From Rhodococcus sp. ABRD24 (GTDB taxonomy: Bacteria; Actinomycetota; Actinomycetes; Mycobacteriales; Mycobacteriaceae), in NCBI RefSeq assembly GCF_004328705.1, contig NZ_CP035319.1, forward strand, positions 2,976,001 to 3,040,000: a stretch of 64,000 bases of DNA, given 5' to 3'. The translations under genes were made by a program, and so were the position numbers. Positions 35,790 through 46,178 of the stretch are shown one piece after another. Within the stretch, counting starts at the first letter, position 1; each line of letters starts with the position of its first letter. The notes under the pieces were generated by a model. The model was not told the DNA's origin and did no database searches. It was given only the letters and a program-made list of their open reading frames with translations.

Positions 35790-36412
35790 TCTTGGCCGAT
35801 GATCATACGGTCATGCGGCAGGGGCTACGTGCGCTGTTCGACCTGCACGAGGAATTCAGTGTTATCGGCGAGGCTGACAGTGCAGGTGCCGCCGTGTCGG
35901 CTGCCCTGGACCTACGGCCGGATCTTGTGTTGATGGACCTGCGAATGCCTGGTAGCGGCATCGAGGCAACCCGGCAAATCACTGAGGCCGTCCCAGCCGT
36001 GAGAGTGCTCATTCTGACCACCTACGACAACGACCAGTCCGTAGTCGGAGCCATCGAGGCCGGCGCGGCGGGCTACCTACTGAAGTCTGCCTCGACACAA
36101 GAGCTGCTGTCAGGGGTGAGGTCCGCAGTGACCGGGCGATTGGTCATCACCCCTGAAATCACAGTCAAAATGGCACGCCACAGACTCGGGCAACCCGTGG
36201 CGCCACTGTCCAAACGCGAACGAGAAGTACTCACGCTGGTCTCTCGGGGCAACACCAATGCCCAGGTCGGTCGGCGGCTCGGCATAGGAGAAGCCACCGT
36301 CAAGACGCACTTGCACAGTAGTTATCGCAAGCTGAACGTCACAGACCGTGCGAGCGCCGTAGCCAAAGCAGTTACGAGAGGCCTCATCCCGCCGCTCCAC
36401 ACCGACGAGTGA
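35729..36412 (+). CDS. NarL-family response regulator
   Basis: A 227-residue regulator: receiver domain IRLILADDHTVMRQGLRALF with the phospho-Asp in PDLVLMDLRMPG and the Lys in YLLKSAS, then a LuxR-type HTH (LSKREREVLTLVSRGNTNAQ). The start is placed at 35729, overlapping the kinase by 61 bases. The next option, TTG 35786, would remove the first beta strand. It should bind near the divergent exporter promoter. An IS110 remnant begins just after its stop. Confidence 0.87.
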   Translation: MRDTQVGNDYLRAGSDPIRLILADDHTVMRQGLRALFDLHEEFSVIGEADSAGAAVSAALDLRPDLVLMDLRMPGSGIEATRQITEAVPAVRVLILTTYDNDQSVVGAIEAGAAGYLLKSASTQELLSGVRSAVTGRLVITPEITVKMARHRLGQPVAPLSKREREVLTLVSRGNTNAQVGRRLGIGEATVKTHLHSSYRKLNVTDRASAVAKAVTRGLIPPLHTDE

Positions 36413-36424
36413 CCGATTGGAACG

Positions 36425-36937
36425 GCTGCACCCGAACACAATAGCCGCGCGACGGGGCGCATCGACAGTCCCGGCAGGTAGGCGACATCGTGGCCGTGGC
36501 CGTGGCCGTGGCCGTGGCCGTGGCCGTGGCCGTGGCCGTGGCCGTGGCCGTGGGCGTGGGCGTGGGAAACGGTGGCAGGCAATGCGCCGATCGTGTTCGG
36601 TTGGCCGACGATCACCAGTACCGGGCCTCGGGCCGCCAAGCGTCCAACGTGGCCCGCAACTCGGTCTCACCGTTCGGCAACGCCGTGTCGAACATTCGGG
36701 TCCCGGAAGTGCCAGCCCGACCTCGTGCTGGTCGACTCTGCCCACGTCGATGCCGCAGAACACGGCGTAACCCGTGCCCATTGAGCAGCAGTCCTTCGTC
36801 CAGCCGTCAACGATCGATACCCGACGTCGACGTTACGAGGAGACCTACCGTATGTTCCAGTGGCCTTGTACCTTTCAACGGCAATCGATGCCGCCAGGTT
36901 CGGCGACCCAATCCCCGGATCATTCGTGAGACAGGGG
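36425..36937 (-). mobile_element. IS110-family remnant B with a hexanucleotide expansion
   Basis: The reverse strand shows the IS110 start (GTGYAVFCGIDVGRVDQHEV from 36781) and the non-coding end shared with remnant A (36860-36937). Frameshifts separate the start from VLVIVGQPNTIGALPATVS and HDVAYLPGLSMRPVA. It stops about 13 bases after the response-regulator stop. Compared with remnant A, a Gly-His array is inserted between TV(S/A) and HDVAYL. It is inactive. Confidence 0.8.
36490..36567. repeat. Hexanucleotide tandem array (GTGGCC)n
   Basis: Ten perfect GTGGCC units (36490-36549) are followed by two GTGGGC and one GTGGGA. On the reverse strand in the transposase frame they encode alternating Gly-His, then Ala-His. 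Remnant A has a single GH at this spot, so this is a local expansion. Confidence 0.92.
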
Positions 36938-37159
36938 CGAGTGCGTGTGCTGTGGACTGCGCCGCCGCAGGCCTTCCTCCGTCTACCGGCGCCGCACTCT
37001 TTTCTTGTTCACGCCACGGTGCTCGTCGAACTGCAGCGCCGCCTACCCACACCGGAACCCGTGGCATGGATTGTTCTCTCCGGCTCCTGCGCTTGCCGAC
37101 GCGCTATGTCGGTGCGCCATTCGAAAACTGCCGTTGCCGTACGGGTTTGCACCACCGAC

Positions 37160-38275
37160 TCATCGCTCGAGGAGCTCGGAGAGCCTCCTGATGCCCTCGG
37201 CGATCTGGGCTTCAGTTGCGGCCCCGTAGGAGAAGCGAAGGAACGGAGCGGGCGGTTCGTCCACGAAGAAGTGGCGCCCGTCTCCGACGAGGACCCCGGC
37301 CGAGTATGCGGCAGTGCAGATCTCGCGGGTGTCTGTGCCCTGAGGCAGCCTGGCCCAGAGGTGAATGCCGCCGTGCGGGAGGTGCGGGATGCGGATTTCA
37401 GGCGTTGTGGCGTGGATCGCGGAGGTCAATGCGTCGCGTCGCGTGGCGAGCTCGGCGCGTAGGCGTTTGAGGTGCCGGGGCCACACATTCGAGGTGAGGA
37501 GGCTATGGGCGATTTCCTGCACCAGTGGCGCGACGCAGAGGTCATCGGCGGTGCGCGAGGCCCGGAGCCGTTCGCCTGCCGGGCCTCGCGCAATGACCGC
37601 GCCGAGCCGAAGGCCCGGGGAGGCAGGCTTCGACAGGGTGAGGATCGAGACGACGTGTCCGTGGGGGTCTTCGGTGAAGAGGGGAGGTGGGGTCTGTCCG
37701 TCGATGCCGAGGTGTCTGGCCCAGTCGTCCTCGATGACGAACGTGCCGTGTCGGGCGGCGAGTTCGAGCACTTGCTTCCGGCGCTCTGCGCTCAGGACTG
37801 CGCCGGTGGGATTCGCGTAGCTCGGCTGGAGGTAGATCACTCGTGCTCGCGTGCGTTCGAGTTCGTCGGCGAGGCGGTCGACCAGGATTCCGTCGGCGTC
37901 GGTGGGTACCGACGAGAGATTGAGGCCCGCACTCTGCGCGGCGAGGATCGCACCCGGATAGCTGGGACTCTCGGTGATGACCGCCGAGCCCGGCTCGGCG
38001 AGTGTGCGCATGGTGAAGACGAGACCCTGTTGCCCGCCGGAGACCACAAGCACGTCGTTCGGGTCGGCACGGTATTCGGCGGCGAGGATCCGCCGCAGTT
38101 CCGGCGATCCCGCGGGCGGTGTCATCATCCAAGCATGACGGCTTCTCGCCGCCCGCGAACCGATGCGCTGCAGGTCGTCGTTCGGAAGTAGTTCGGGGGC
38201 AAGGTATCCCCAGGAGAGTGGGATGTGCTCGGGAGTGCCGTAGCCGCCCAGGCGAGCGGCCCGGTCGGCGTCCAC
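37160..38275 (-). pseudogene. MocR-type aminotransferase domain, N-terminal regulator part missing
   Basis: The 371 residues form a complete fold-type I aminotransferase: SGGQQGLVFTMR, YLQPSYANPTGAVLS, IEDDWARHLG and the PLP lysine in LTLSKPASPGLRLG. This subgroup normally follows an N-terminal GntR helix-turn-helix in MocR regulators. The frame stays open upstream of the GTG at 38275 to about 38350 (LPEPDFSWQSQALGHAR reads like the family), where a stop cuts it. The native start and DNA-binding domain thus appear lost. A short stand-alone aminotransferase starting at 38275 is the alternative. Confidence 0.65.
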
Positions 38276-38349
38276 TCTGGCGTGGCCGAGCGCCTGAGAC
38301 TGCCAGGAAAAGTCCGGTTCCGGCAGTCCCCCGCGCCTGGGGATGGTTC

Positions 38350-38673
38350 ATGGATCCGCGACACGAATGCAAGGCGCTTGTCGCGGAAGCGGGCGGTGAG
38401 ATCCTCGGGTTCGCACACCATCGCCGCTTCTCCTCGCCATACACAGGCACCACCGGCATCTTCCTCGACGACCTGTACACCGACCCCGCAGCTCGAGGCC
38501 GGGGGATCGGACGTGCACTGATCGGGCGTCTCACCGAGATGGCCACCGCTGAGGGCCGTGCCGTGGTGCAGTGGGCGACCGCCGAAGACAACCACCAAGC
38601 CCAGGCGCTCTACAACACCCTCGCCACGCGAACGAGCTGGGTTACCTACGAGGCCGAACCCTCCGCGAACTGA
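38350..38673 (+). pseudogene. GNAT acetyltransferase, N-terminally truncated
   Basis: The 107 residues contain the GNAT core: GEILGFAHHRRF, the strand IFLDDLYTDP and the acetyl-CoA loop AARGRGIGRALIGRL, with a complete C-terminus (AQALYNTLATRTSWVTYE). About 40 residues of the usual N-terminus are missing, and the likely ATG lies exactly where the oppositely oriented MocR gene is also cut. Both were probably shortened by one deletion between a divergent pair. Residual activity is unlikely but not excluded. Confidence 0.65.
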
Positions 38674-38885
38674 GCACTGCAACGTGGTGAACCGCTGCCG
38701 ACAGAGGTCCCCTGGGCTGTTGGCGCGGGCGGCGGCGGAGCTGTGAGTTGATCCGTCGGCCTGCCCTGGTCCCGCTTGTCGGACCGGGGCAGGTCGGAGA
38801 CTCGCCGATGTTCCCGGTCCTGCTCGACGCATTGTCGGTTCCCAGGATCGGACCCGGCCCGGTCGCACGAGCACCCGGAGATACT

Positions 38886-39197
38886 TCAGCGAGGGATGAG
38901 ATCCGTCAGCAGCCAGACACCCGCTGCCGTGAGGGCGGAGTTCACGAGCAGGAACGCGATCGGCACGTCGGTGCCTCGGCGTCTTCGCGACAACGTTTCC
39001 AGGATGCCGGTGCTCACGCAGCCGACCGATAGCGCGAACATCGTGACAGCCCCGTCGACACCTCTGGCGTAATCGAGCAGAACACTGGCGAGCAGGACCA
39101 CGCCAGTGGACGCCGCTACGCCGCACATGGCCAAGAACATTCCGTGGAACTTCTCGTACTGTCGCGGGTTCAGGCTAGACGTGAACAATGCGCGCAT
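38886..39197 (-). CDS. Small membrane protein of unknown function
   Basis: 103 residues with three predicted helices (MFLAMCGVAASTGVVLLAS, VTMFALSVGCVSTGI, IAFLLVNSALTAAGVWLLTD). ATG 39197. It stands alone, with no clear partner. No family is recognised. Confidence 0.55.
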   Translation of the reverse strand: MRALFTSSLNPRQYEKFHGMFLAMCGVAASTGVVLLASVLLDYARGVDGAVTMFALSVGCVSTGILETLSRRRRGTDVPIAFLLVNSALTAAGVWLLTDLIPR

Positions 39198-39337
39198 CTC
39201 GATTCAGAAACGGCAATTCCTAGGGGCCTGGCTGTGCCAATGCCGTGGGGAGAATGTACCAACGGCGATTCCGTCGGCGATCCGTGCCGATGTCGCCGCG
39301 GCGGGCAGGGCTCGTCACTGCCCGCCGCAGGCGCGCA

Positions 39338-39463
39338 TCAGCTGAAGGAAGCCAGTGCGCCGATCACGCCGAGGATCGTGGCGATCGCCGTGAGCGCGGT
39401 GGCAGCGCCGCTCACGACAGGCTTGACCTCGGCGACAGACGTAGTGAACTCGGAAGAACCCAT
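39338..39463 (-). CDS. Tiny 41-residue hydrophobic-helix peptide
   Basis: ATG 39463 is preceded by GGAGGGG with 8-base spacing, a much better site than at most small frames here. The peptide (MGSSEFTTSVAEVKPVVSGA and then ALTAIATILGVIGALAS) has a short acidic/polar start and a hydrophobic, possibly amphipathic C-terminal helix. Size and make-up recall the short channel-forming peptides of mycolata or holin-like peptides, but there is no sequence-level match I can name. Confidence 0.5.
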   Translation of the reverse strand: MGSSEFTTSVAEVKPVVSGAATALTAIATILGVIGALASFS

Positions 39464-39703
39464 AACTGTTTCCCCTCCATTGATGGTTTGGTTGCGCAAT
39501 ATGCGCGTTCGCAAGCTACCCCACAAGTGTGCGGACGCGCAGCCCCCCCCTGATTCGGAGGATGGCGACCGCACTCTTCGGGCCACCCCCGGCCAAAGCC
39601 GCCGGGGGCACTTCTCTCGGACGCCGATCAACGGAGAGAAGTCCGCGACACTAGCCTCGGATCGAGGTCCGGCGACAGCCGGACCATGCTGTGAGGAGAC
39701 CCC

Positions 39704-40633
39704 GTGATGACACCGATGCCGATCGCTCTCGGCCCGACACCCGACGACCTGCTGGCGGACGCGATCGTGCGCGGCGGTGGTGAACTCGCGGACCTGGCGG
39801 ACGCGCAGGCGCTCGTGTGGGCGGGCGACGGCGTCACGACCTTCCCGTACGAACTCCCGGAATCGATCCGCTGGGTGCAGTTGCCGTCGGCCGGCGTCGA
39901 GCACTGGTTCGACGCCGGGGTCATCCAACGCCACCCCGACATCGTGTGGACTTCGGCGGCTGGCGCATTCGCCGCTACCGTCGCCGAACACGCCTTCGCG
40001 CTGCTGTTGGCGGGCGTGCGCGCGCTGCCCGAGCACCTGACCGCCACCACGTGGCGCCAGCAGGAATTCTTCGGCAGGGTCTCCACGCTGCACGGGTCCC
40101 GGGTCGCGATCATCGGCGCCGGTGGAATCGGCCGAGCTCTGATCCCGATGCTCGCTTCGGTCGGGGCAACGGTGATCGCGGTGAACCGTTCCGGCCGACC
40201 GGTGCCCGGCGCTGCCGAGACACTTACCGCCGACCGAGTCGACGAGGTCTTCGCGCGTGCCGATCACGTCGTGGTCGCGGCCCCGGCGACCAGCGAGACC
40301 CGTCACCTCGTCGGGGCAGCTCAGCTGGCCCACCTCGGCCCGAAGTCGTGGGTAATCAACGTTGCGCGAGGTTCGCTCGTCGACACTGATGCTCTCGTTA
40401 ATGCCCTGCGGGACAACAGAATCGGTGGTGCCGGACTCGATGTGACCGATCCGGAACCGCTGCCCGACGGTCATCCGCTGTGGACCCTGCCGAACGCGAT
40501 CATCACCCCACACGATTCGAATCCGCCATCAGTGCGCCCCGCAGCGTTCGCCGGCCATGTCGAAGGGAACGTGCGCCGGTTCATCACCGGCGGTGAGTTG
40601 GTGGCGCGGATCGACCCGGCAGCCGGTTACTGA
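39704..40633 (+). CDS. D-isomer-specific 2-hydroxyacid dehydrogenase
   Basis: A 309-residue NAD(P)-dependent dehydrogenase. The Rossmann fingerprint is GSRVAIIGAGGIGRALIPML, the conserved Arg lies in WVINVARGSLVDTDALV, the Asp/Glu in GAGLDVTDPEPLPDGHPLW and the catalytic His in IITPHDSNP. It interconverts a 2-keto and a D-2-hydroxy acid in the cytoplasm. Start GTG 39704 or ATG 39707, both after GAGGAG. It is convergent with the IclR gene, with 23 bases between. Confidence 0.88.
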   Translation: MMTPMPIALGPTPDDLLADAIVRGGGELADLADAQALVWAGDGVTTFPYELPESIRWVQLPSAGVEHWFDAGVIQRHPDIVWTSAAGAFAATVAEHAFALLLAGVRALPEHLTATTWRQQEFFGRVSTLHGSRVAIIGAGGIGRALIPMLASVGATVIAVNRSGRPVPGAAETLTADRVDEVFARADHVVVAAPATSETRHLVGAAQLAHLGPKSWVINVARGSLVDTDALVNALRDNRIGGAGLDVTDPEPLPDGHPLWTLPNAIITPHDSNPPSVRPAAFAGHVEGNVRRFITGGELVARIDPAAGY

Positions 40634-40656
40634 GTCGGCTGCCCCGGCGGCAGATG

Positions 40657-41541
40657 TCAGGAGGTGGCGTGGAGAGATTGACCGGTCGGGCCCGGGTAAT
40701 GTTCGCGGCCAAGGTATCTCCTCGGCCCGTACGGTCCGCGGCGTGCGGAACGGAGTGCGCTGTCGAGGGCCCGTGAGGTTTCATGGGCAACAGCGATGAC
40801 GAGGTGGGCGACGCGTTCGAGTCGGGCGGTGCGGACGTCGCCGCACAGCGAGATCGCGGCGACCGGCCCTTCGGGACCACGGACTGCTACCCCGACGCTT
40901 GCGATGCTGCGGACGGACTCGCCGCGCTCGAAAGCCACGCCGCGTCGTCGCCGGATCTGGTCGAGTTCGCGGTGCAGTGTCGAGATGTCCGCGATCGTGC
41001 GTTCGGTGCAACGGTTCAGGCGGTCCGGGTACAGGCTGTCGACCCACTCGGGATCGAGCCAGGCCAGCATCGACTTGCCGTCGGCGGTCGAGTAGGCGGG
41101 GCTTCGGCCGCCGACTCGGGTCGGTAGCGACGACGCCTGCCGTCCGCCGACCTTGTCCAGGTAGACGCTGTCGCTGCGGTCCAGGACGGCTAGATGGACC
41201 ACCATTCCCGTCTGCATGTGCAGTTCGTGGAGCAAGGGCGCCGCGGCGGCACGGATCTCGGCGTGGCTGCTGCCGTCGCCGGCGACCCCGAGGGCGCGCC
41301 GCCCCAGGCGGTAGCCCGAGGACAGGTGCTCCAGCCAATCCACCCGCACGAGTTTGTCGAGGATGCGGTGCACCGTGGAGCGTGGGAGCCGCGTCCGTCT
41401 GGTCACCTCCTCGAGCGTGAGTCGTGTGGTGTGGCTGTCGAAAGATTCGAGGATCAGTGTCGTTCGCTCGATCATCGAGCTTGGCGGATCTACCTGCAAC
41501 ACAGGAGGAGTCGGCGAGCTCCATGATTCGCTGTTCGTCAT
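40657..41541 (-). CDS. IclR-family transcriptional regulator
   Basis: A 294-residue regulator. ATG 41541 follows GGAGGT. The N-terminal winged HTH (LTLEEVTRRTRLPRSTVHRI, LDKLVRVDWLEH) is followed by the IclR effector domain (VVHLAVLDRSDSVYLDKVGG, AYSTADGKSMLAWLDPEWV, VAVRGPEGPVAAISLCGD). IclR proteins mostly control aromatic or short-chain acid catabolism. It is divergent from the asparagine-synthase-like gene across 227 bases and may control it or the nearby pca genes. Confidence 0.88.
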   Translation of the reverse strand: MTNSESWSSPTPPVLQVDPPSSMIERTTLILESFDSHTTRLTLEEVTRRTRLPRSTVHRILDKLVRVDWLEHLSSGYRLGRRALGVAGDGSSHAEIRAAAAPLLHELHMQTGMVVHLAVLDRSDSVYLDKVGGRQASSLPTRVGGRSPAYSTADGKSMLAWLDPEWVDSLYPDRLNRCTERTIADISTLHRELDQIRRRRGVAFERGESVRSIASVGVAVRGPEGPVAAISLCGDVRTARLERVAHLVIAVAHETSRALDSALRSARRGPYGPRRYLGREHYPGPTGQSLHATS

Positions 41542-41768
41542 CGAGACCTCCAGAATTTGCCAAAAATTGGTCAGCCGTTTGGTGAAACTGGCCGGGGACA
41601 TCATGGCTCGAGAAGTGACTCAGCGCACGTTTCTGCGGCGCGCCGGGTTTGCAGTTCTTTCGGATCGGGTCATGTTTCCTGGTTGGAGGTAGTAAACGTA
41701 GAGTTCGGACCGGTCTGCGGAGCGGTCCACCACACGGATCTGCGGTACCACCTGAAAGGAAGTCGCAC

Positions 41769-42785
41769 GTGCTAGAGCTCACCGCCGCCCAGACCGTTGC
41801 AGGGATGCAGTACCTCGCTGACCATGAGAACGTCCGTGTCGACGGCGCAGCGCTCCGCACCGTCGCCGACCCTGCGGAGGCTGCTGTCGCTGTCGCTGCC
41901 GAGACGGCTGACCGAGTGCGTGCTGTGCTCGATGCCTATCCTGGCCAGCCCATCGTGCTCCTCTCCGGCGGCGTCGACTCCCTTCTCGTCGCGGCGACCG
42001 CCACCGATCTCGGTGTGCGTCCTCATGCGATCACCGTCGTCACCGGCGCCGATACCGATGACTACGGTCCGGCCAGCGCGGCCGCCCGCGCGCTCGGTCT
42101 CAGCCACGAGGTGATCACTCTCGACCGCGCCGACGTGGTCCGTCTCGCCCGGCGCGCCACCAATGTGCTCGGCACGAGCGAACTGTGGGAGGTGGCCGCT
42201 GCGATGCCCCTGCTCGCCGCCGAGAGCGCGATCTCCACGCATGCCGTCGGCCAGCCGGGGGACTCGGCGATTCTCACCGGCAGCGGTGCGGACGCCGTCT
42301 TCGCCGGCGGTCGCACCCTCACCGCCCCGCTCGGAACGCCGTCGGCAACTGCGGAATTGGACACCCTCATCCGTACCGAGGTGGGCACCAACTTCGTTCG
42401 TGCGCGCCTGGTTCCGGACTTCTACGAGCGACTCCTCGACGCCCGTGCCGCCATGCTGATCCACGTCTTCCAGACCGAACGCTTCTGGCAGATCGGGCGG
42501 CAACTCGCGCCGACCGCGCTGTTCCAGGACATCGACGGCGTCGTGTGGGACAAGATGCCGCTCCGGATCGCGTGCGAGCGTGTGCTGCCCGGCGATGCCG
42601 GTGCGCTCGCCTGGACTCGTAAGGCGCCGATCCAACGTGCCACCGGTCTGTTCGCAGCCCTCGCCGATGCGGCCCGAGTCGCCGCGGCCGAACTCCCTGG
42701 CGCCTGCACCTACAGCAACCCGCTCGTCGAGCCGATCGAATCCGTGGCGATCCGTCTGTACCTGCACACTCTAGGGACGGCCTGA
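41769..42785 (+). CDS. Asparagine-synthase-fold PP-loop protein without a glutaminase domain
   Basis: A 338-residue protein. The ATP-pyrophosphatase loop LLSGGVDSLLVAA near residue 60 and the later ILTGSGADAVFAGG match the C-terminal synthetase domain of asparagine synthases. The N-terminal glutamine amidotransferase domain (Cys2) is absent; full AsnB is over 500 residues. It could use ammonia or another amine to make an amide on a small carboxylate, as beta-lactam synthetase relatives do. GTG 41769 follows AAAGGA. It lies between an IclR gene and the pca cluster. Confidence 0.72.
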   Translation: MLELTAAQTVAGMQYLADHENVRVDGAALRTVADPAEAAVAVAAETADRVRAVLDAYPGQPIVLLSGGVDSLLVAATATDLGVRPHAITVVTGADTDDYGPASAAARALGLSHEVITLDRADVVRLARRATNVLGTSELWEVAAAMPLLAAESAISTHAVGQPGDSAILTGSGADAVFAGGRTLTAPLGTPSATAELDTLIRTEVGTNFVRARLVPDFYERLLDARAAMLIHVFQTERFWQIGRQLAPTALFQDIDGVVWDKMPLRIACERVLPGDAGALAWTRKAPIQRATGLFAALADAARVAAAELPGACTYSNPLVEPIESVAIRLYLHTLGTA

Positions 42786-42800
42786 CGCAGCGACGGTGGA

Positions 42801-43769
42801 CTATTCGGCCGCGAGTTCCCGCAGAATCGCTACCAGTTCCTCTGTCGCCGAAGGGGATTCCGTGAGGGTACGCCGGAACAGTCCCACCGGCTCCGCGGTG
42901 CCCGGCGTCGGCTGCGGTAGTCGCACGAGGGTGCCGTCGTCGAGATCGGTCTGAGGCACTCGTTCGGGGGTGAACCACACCGCGTCGCCGCGTCGGGTCA
43001 GCGTCCGCGCGACGGTGATGTCGAGGGTCTCGACGCAGCCCGCCGGCAGGTGCAGCCCGTGACGCTGCAGCAGCACCTCGGTGTGGTGGCGCGGCACTGT
43101 GCCGGTGGTTGCCACCACCAGCGGGTACTCGAGCACGACAGGCATCGACATCGGACCCGCGGCGGTCGCGAGGGGGTGGTTCGGTCGGACGATCAGTGCC
43201 AACGACTCGGTGTAGAGCAGCTCGAACGTCACGTCCTGCAGCGCCACCGGCTCGGCCATGCGGCCCAGGGCGAGCTCGAGTTCGCCAGCACGGACTGCGG
43301 CGAGCAGGACGTCGTTCGATCCGGTGGTGATGCGGACTCCGACGTCGGGATGCCGGGCGTGTAGCCGGGAGATGGCTGTCGGCAGCAGCACGCTCGCGAC
43401 GGTCGGCAGCGCGCCGATCCGGATCGGTGCGCTGGGGGCACCGGCACCGGCGAGGGCGGATGCCGCCGACTCCATTGCGTCGGTCACCTCCACTGCGTGC
43501 CGGAGAAACTGCTCGCCCGCCGGGGTGAGGCGGGCGCCGTGCCGGCCCCGGTCGACCAGCCGCGTCCCGGCAAGAGACTCGAGTTCGTTGAGGGTCTTGG
43601 TCACCGCCGGTTGAGTCAGGTGCAGCCGTTCCGCGGCCCGGCCGAGATTACGTTCTTGCGCGACTGCGACGAAACAGGTCAGGTGGCGCAGCCGGATCTT
43701 GTGCAGCAGGCGCGCGGCGAGCAGGTGGTCCGACTCGGGTGGCGGAACGAAACCGTCAGGCATAGCCAC
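42801..43769 (-). CDS. LysR-family regulator (PcaQ-like)
   Basis: A 322-residue LysR protein. The HTH (RHLTCFVAVAQERNLGRAAE, RLHLTQPAVTKTLNELE) is very like the PcaQ/GbpR group. The effector domain follows (APIRIGALPTVASVLLPTAI, LIVRPNHPLA). It is divergent from pcaHG with 88 bases between, so it very likely activates them in response to protocatechuate or a ring-cleavage product. Start GTG 43769 or ATG 43763. Confidence 0.88.
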   Translation of the reverse strand: MAMPDGFVPPPESDHLLAARLLHKIRLRHLTCFVAVAQERNLGRAAERLHLTQPAVTKTLNELESLAGTRLVDRGRHGARLTPAGEQFLRHAVEVTDAMESAASALAGAGAPSAPIRIGALPTVASVLLPTAISRLHARHPDVGVRITTGSNDVLLAAVRAGELELALGRMAEPVALQDVTFELLYTESLALIVRPNHPLATAAGPMSMPVVLEYPLVVATTGTVPRHHTEVLLQRHGLHLPAGCVETLDITVARTLTRRGDAVWFTPERVPQTDLDDGTLVRLPQPTPGTAEPVGLFRRTLTESPSATEELVAILRELAAE

Positions 43770-43824
43770 AGGTTATGGAAGAGCGCGAAAACTGTCAATT
43801 TACATCACTGATTCTCAGAAATAG

Positions 43825-45254
<1,430 letters not shown>

Positions 45255-45272
45255 CGAGAGCGTGGAGTCGCC

Positions 45273-46178
45273 TCATCGACGTGGCTCCATGTGCGGCGAC
45301 CAGTAGTCGAGCATCGCGGCGAAGGTCTCGCAGGCGCCACCGGAGACGCCGTAGGGCGCCTCCAGATGCACGCTCAGCGGAAACCCGAGATCGTGGACGC
45401 CGTCGACGACGCGACGGTACAAGTCCAGGAGGTTGCGCCGCCGCTGCTCGGGTGAGCAGGCCGCGGTGCGCGCGACGAACTCCTGCTCCTTCCGGACCCG
45501 CTCGTTTCCTGGGTCGTGGATGAGCCAATCAATCAGTCGTACATGCTGTTCCATGCCGGGGACGAAGCCGAACGACAGCAGTATCTCCGGACGATGTGCA
45601 GTGTGCGCGGCGAAGTCACGCAGGAAGTCCGCGATCCGTGCGGAGTACAGCAACTGGGTCAGCGCAAAGGTTGCGCCGCGTTCACATTTCGCCGCAAGCC
45701 TGTCGTGTTCACCCCGCCGCGTGGGGATCAGCACCACCCCGCGCTGGGGGATCAGATCATGGAAGAGGCGCGCAGCATCGCCGGGGGTCACGCCTGGCGC
45801 GTCCGCGGGCGCCAGTCCGTGTGGCTTGCCGACAAAGGCGATGCCGTCCATCCCGGCGTCCCGTAGCCGCCGTACGCGGGCAGCGAGTTGGCATTCGTCC
45901 TGGAAGACGGTGACCTGGGTGCACAGGCCTGCGACGGCGCCGAGCGATGGGCGGGCCACATTCCAGAAGTCCAGCACGTCCATCCGCGGGGTCAACGTGA
46001 CGGGCCGGTCCTGATCCTCTGCGATGAGGCCTGGGATCAGCAGATGTCCCAGATGGTTGGCCAGCCCGTAGCGGCAGCAATGTTCGGCGGCCGTGCGGAC
46101 CACTTCGACGGCCCCGTCCATCCCCGCTCGCAGTTCGGGCGGCACCAACTCCAGAGCCACCGTGTGCATGGCGCTCAA
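45273..46178 (-). CDS. Methylenetetrahydrofolate reductase-like protein
   Basis: A 301-residue TIM-barrel protein like actinobacterial MTHFR-superfamily proteins (ALELVPPEL at the start, RVRRLRDAGMDGIAFVGKPH, ATFALTQLLYSARIADFL, ILLSFGFVPGME). True MetF reduces methylene-THF to methyl-THF with FAD. Here the sequence is divergent and co-transcribed with a methyltransferase, whose stop overlaps the TTG at 46178 (TTGA); ATG 46169 is the other start. A role in one-carbon transfer is likely; the exact reaction is not clear. Confidence 0.72.
   Translation of the reverse strand: MSAMHTVALELVPPELRAGMDGAVEVVRTAAEHCCRYGLANHLGHLLIPGLIAEDQDRPVTLTPRMDVLDFWNVARPSLGAVAGLCTQVTVFQDECQLAARVRRLRDAGMDGIAFVGKPHGLAPADAPGVTPGDAARLFHDLIPQRGVVLIPTRRGEHDRLAAKCERGATFALTQLLYSARIADFLRDFAAHTAHRPEILLSFGFVPGMEQHVRLIDWLIHDPGNERVRKEQEFVARTAACSPEQRRRNLLDLYRRVVDGVHDLGFPLSVHLEAPYGVSGGACETFAAMLDYWSPHMEPRR

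Noticed and set aside
36490..36567. Tandem array considered as CRISPR or a minisatellite regulatory element
   Set aside because: Units are 6 bases with no spacers and lie within the transposase frame; it is a simple hexanucleotide expansion.
39585..39620. GC-rich inverted repeat as a terminator
   Set aside because: It contains CCCCGGCC...CCGGGGG-type pairing but lies upstream of both flanking starts and ends no supported gene, so it was not called.
39466..40513. 391-residue reverse-strand frame opposite the hydroxyacid dehydrogenase
   Set aside because: Antisense to a gene with a full Rossmann and catalytic motif set. Only its last 41 residues (39338-39463), with their own ribosome-binding site, were kept as a separate small gene.
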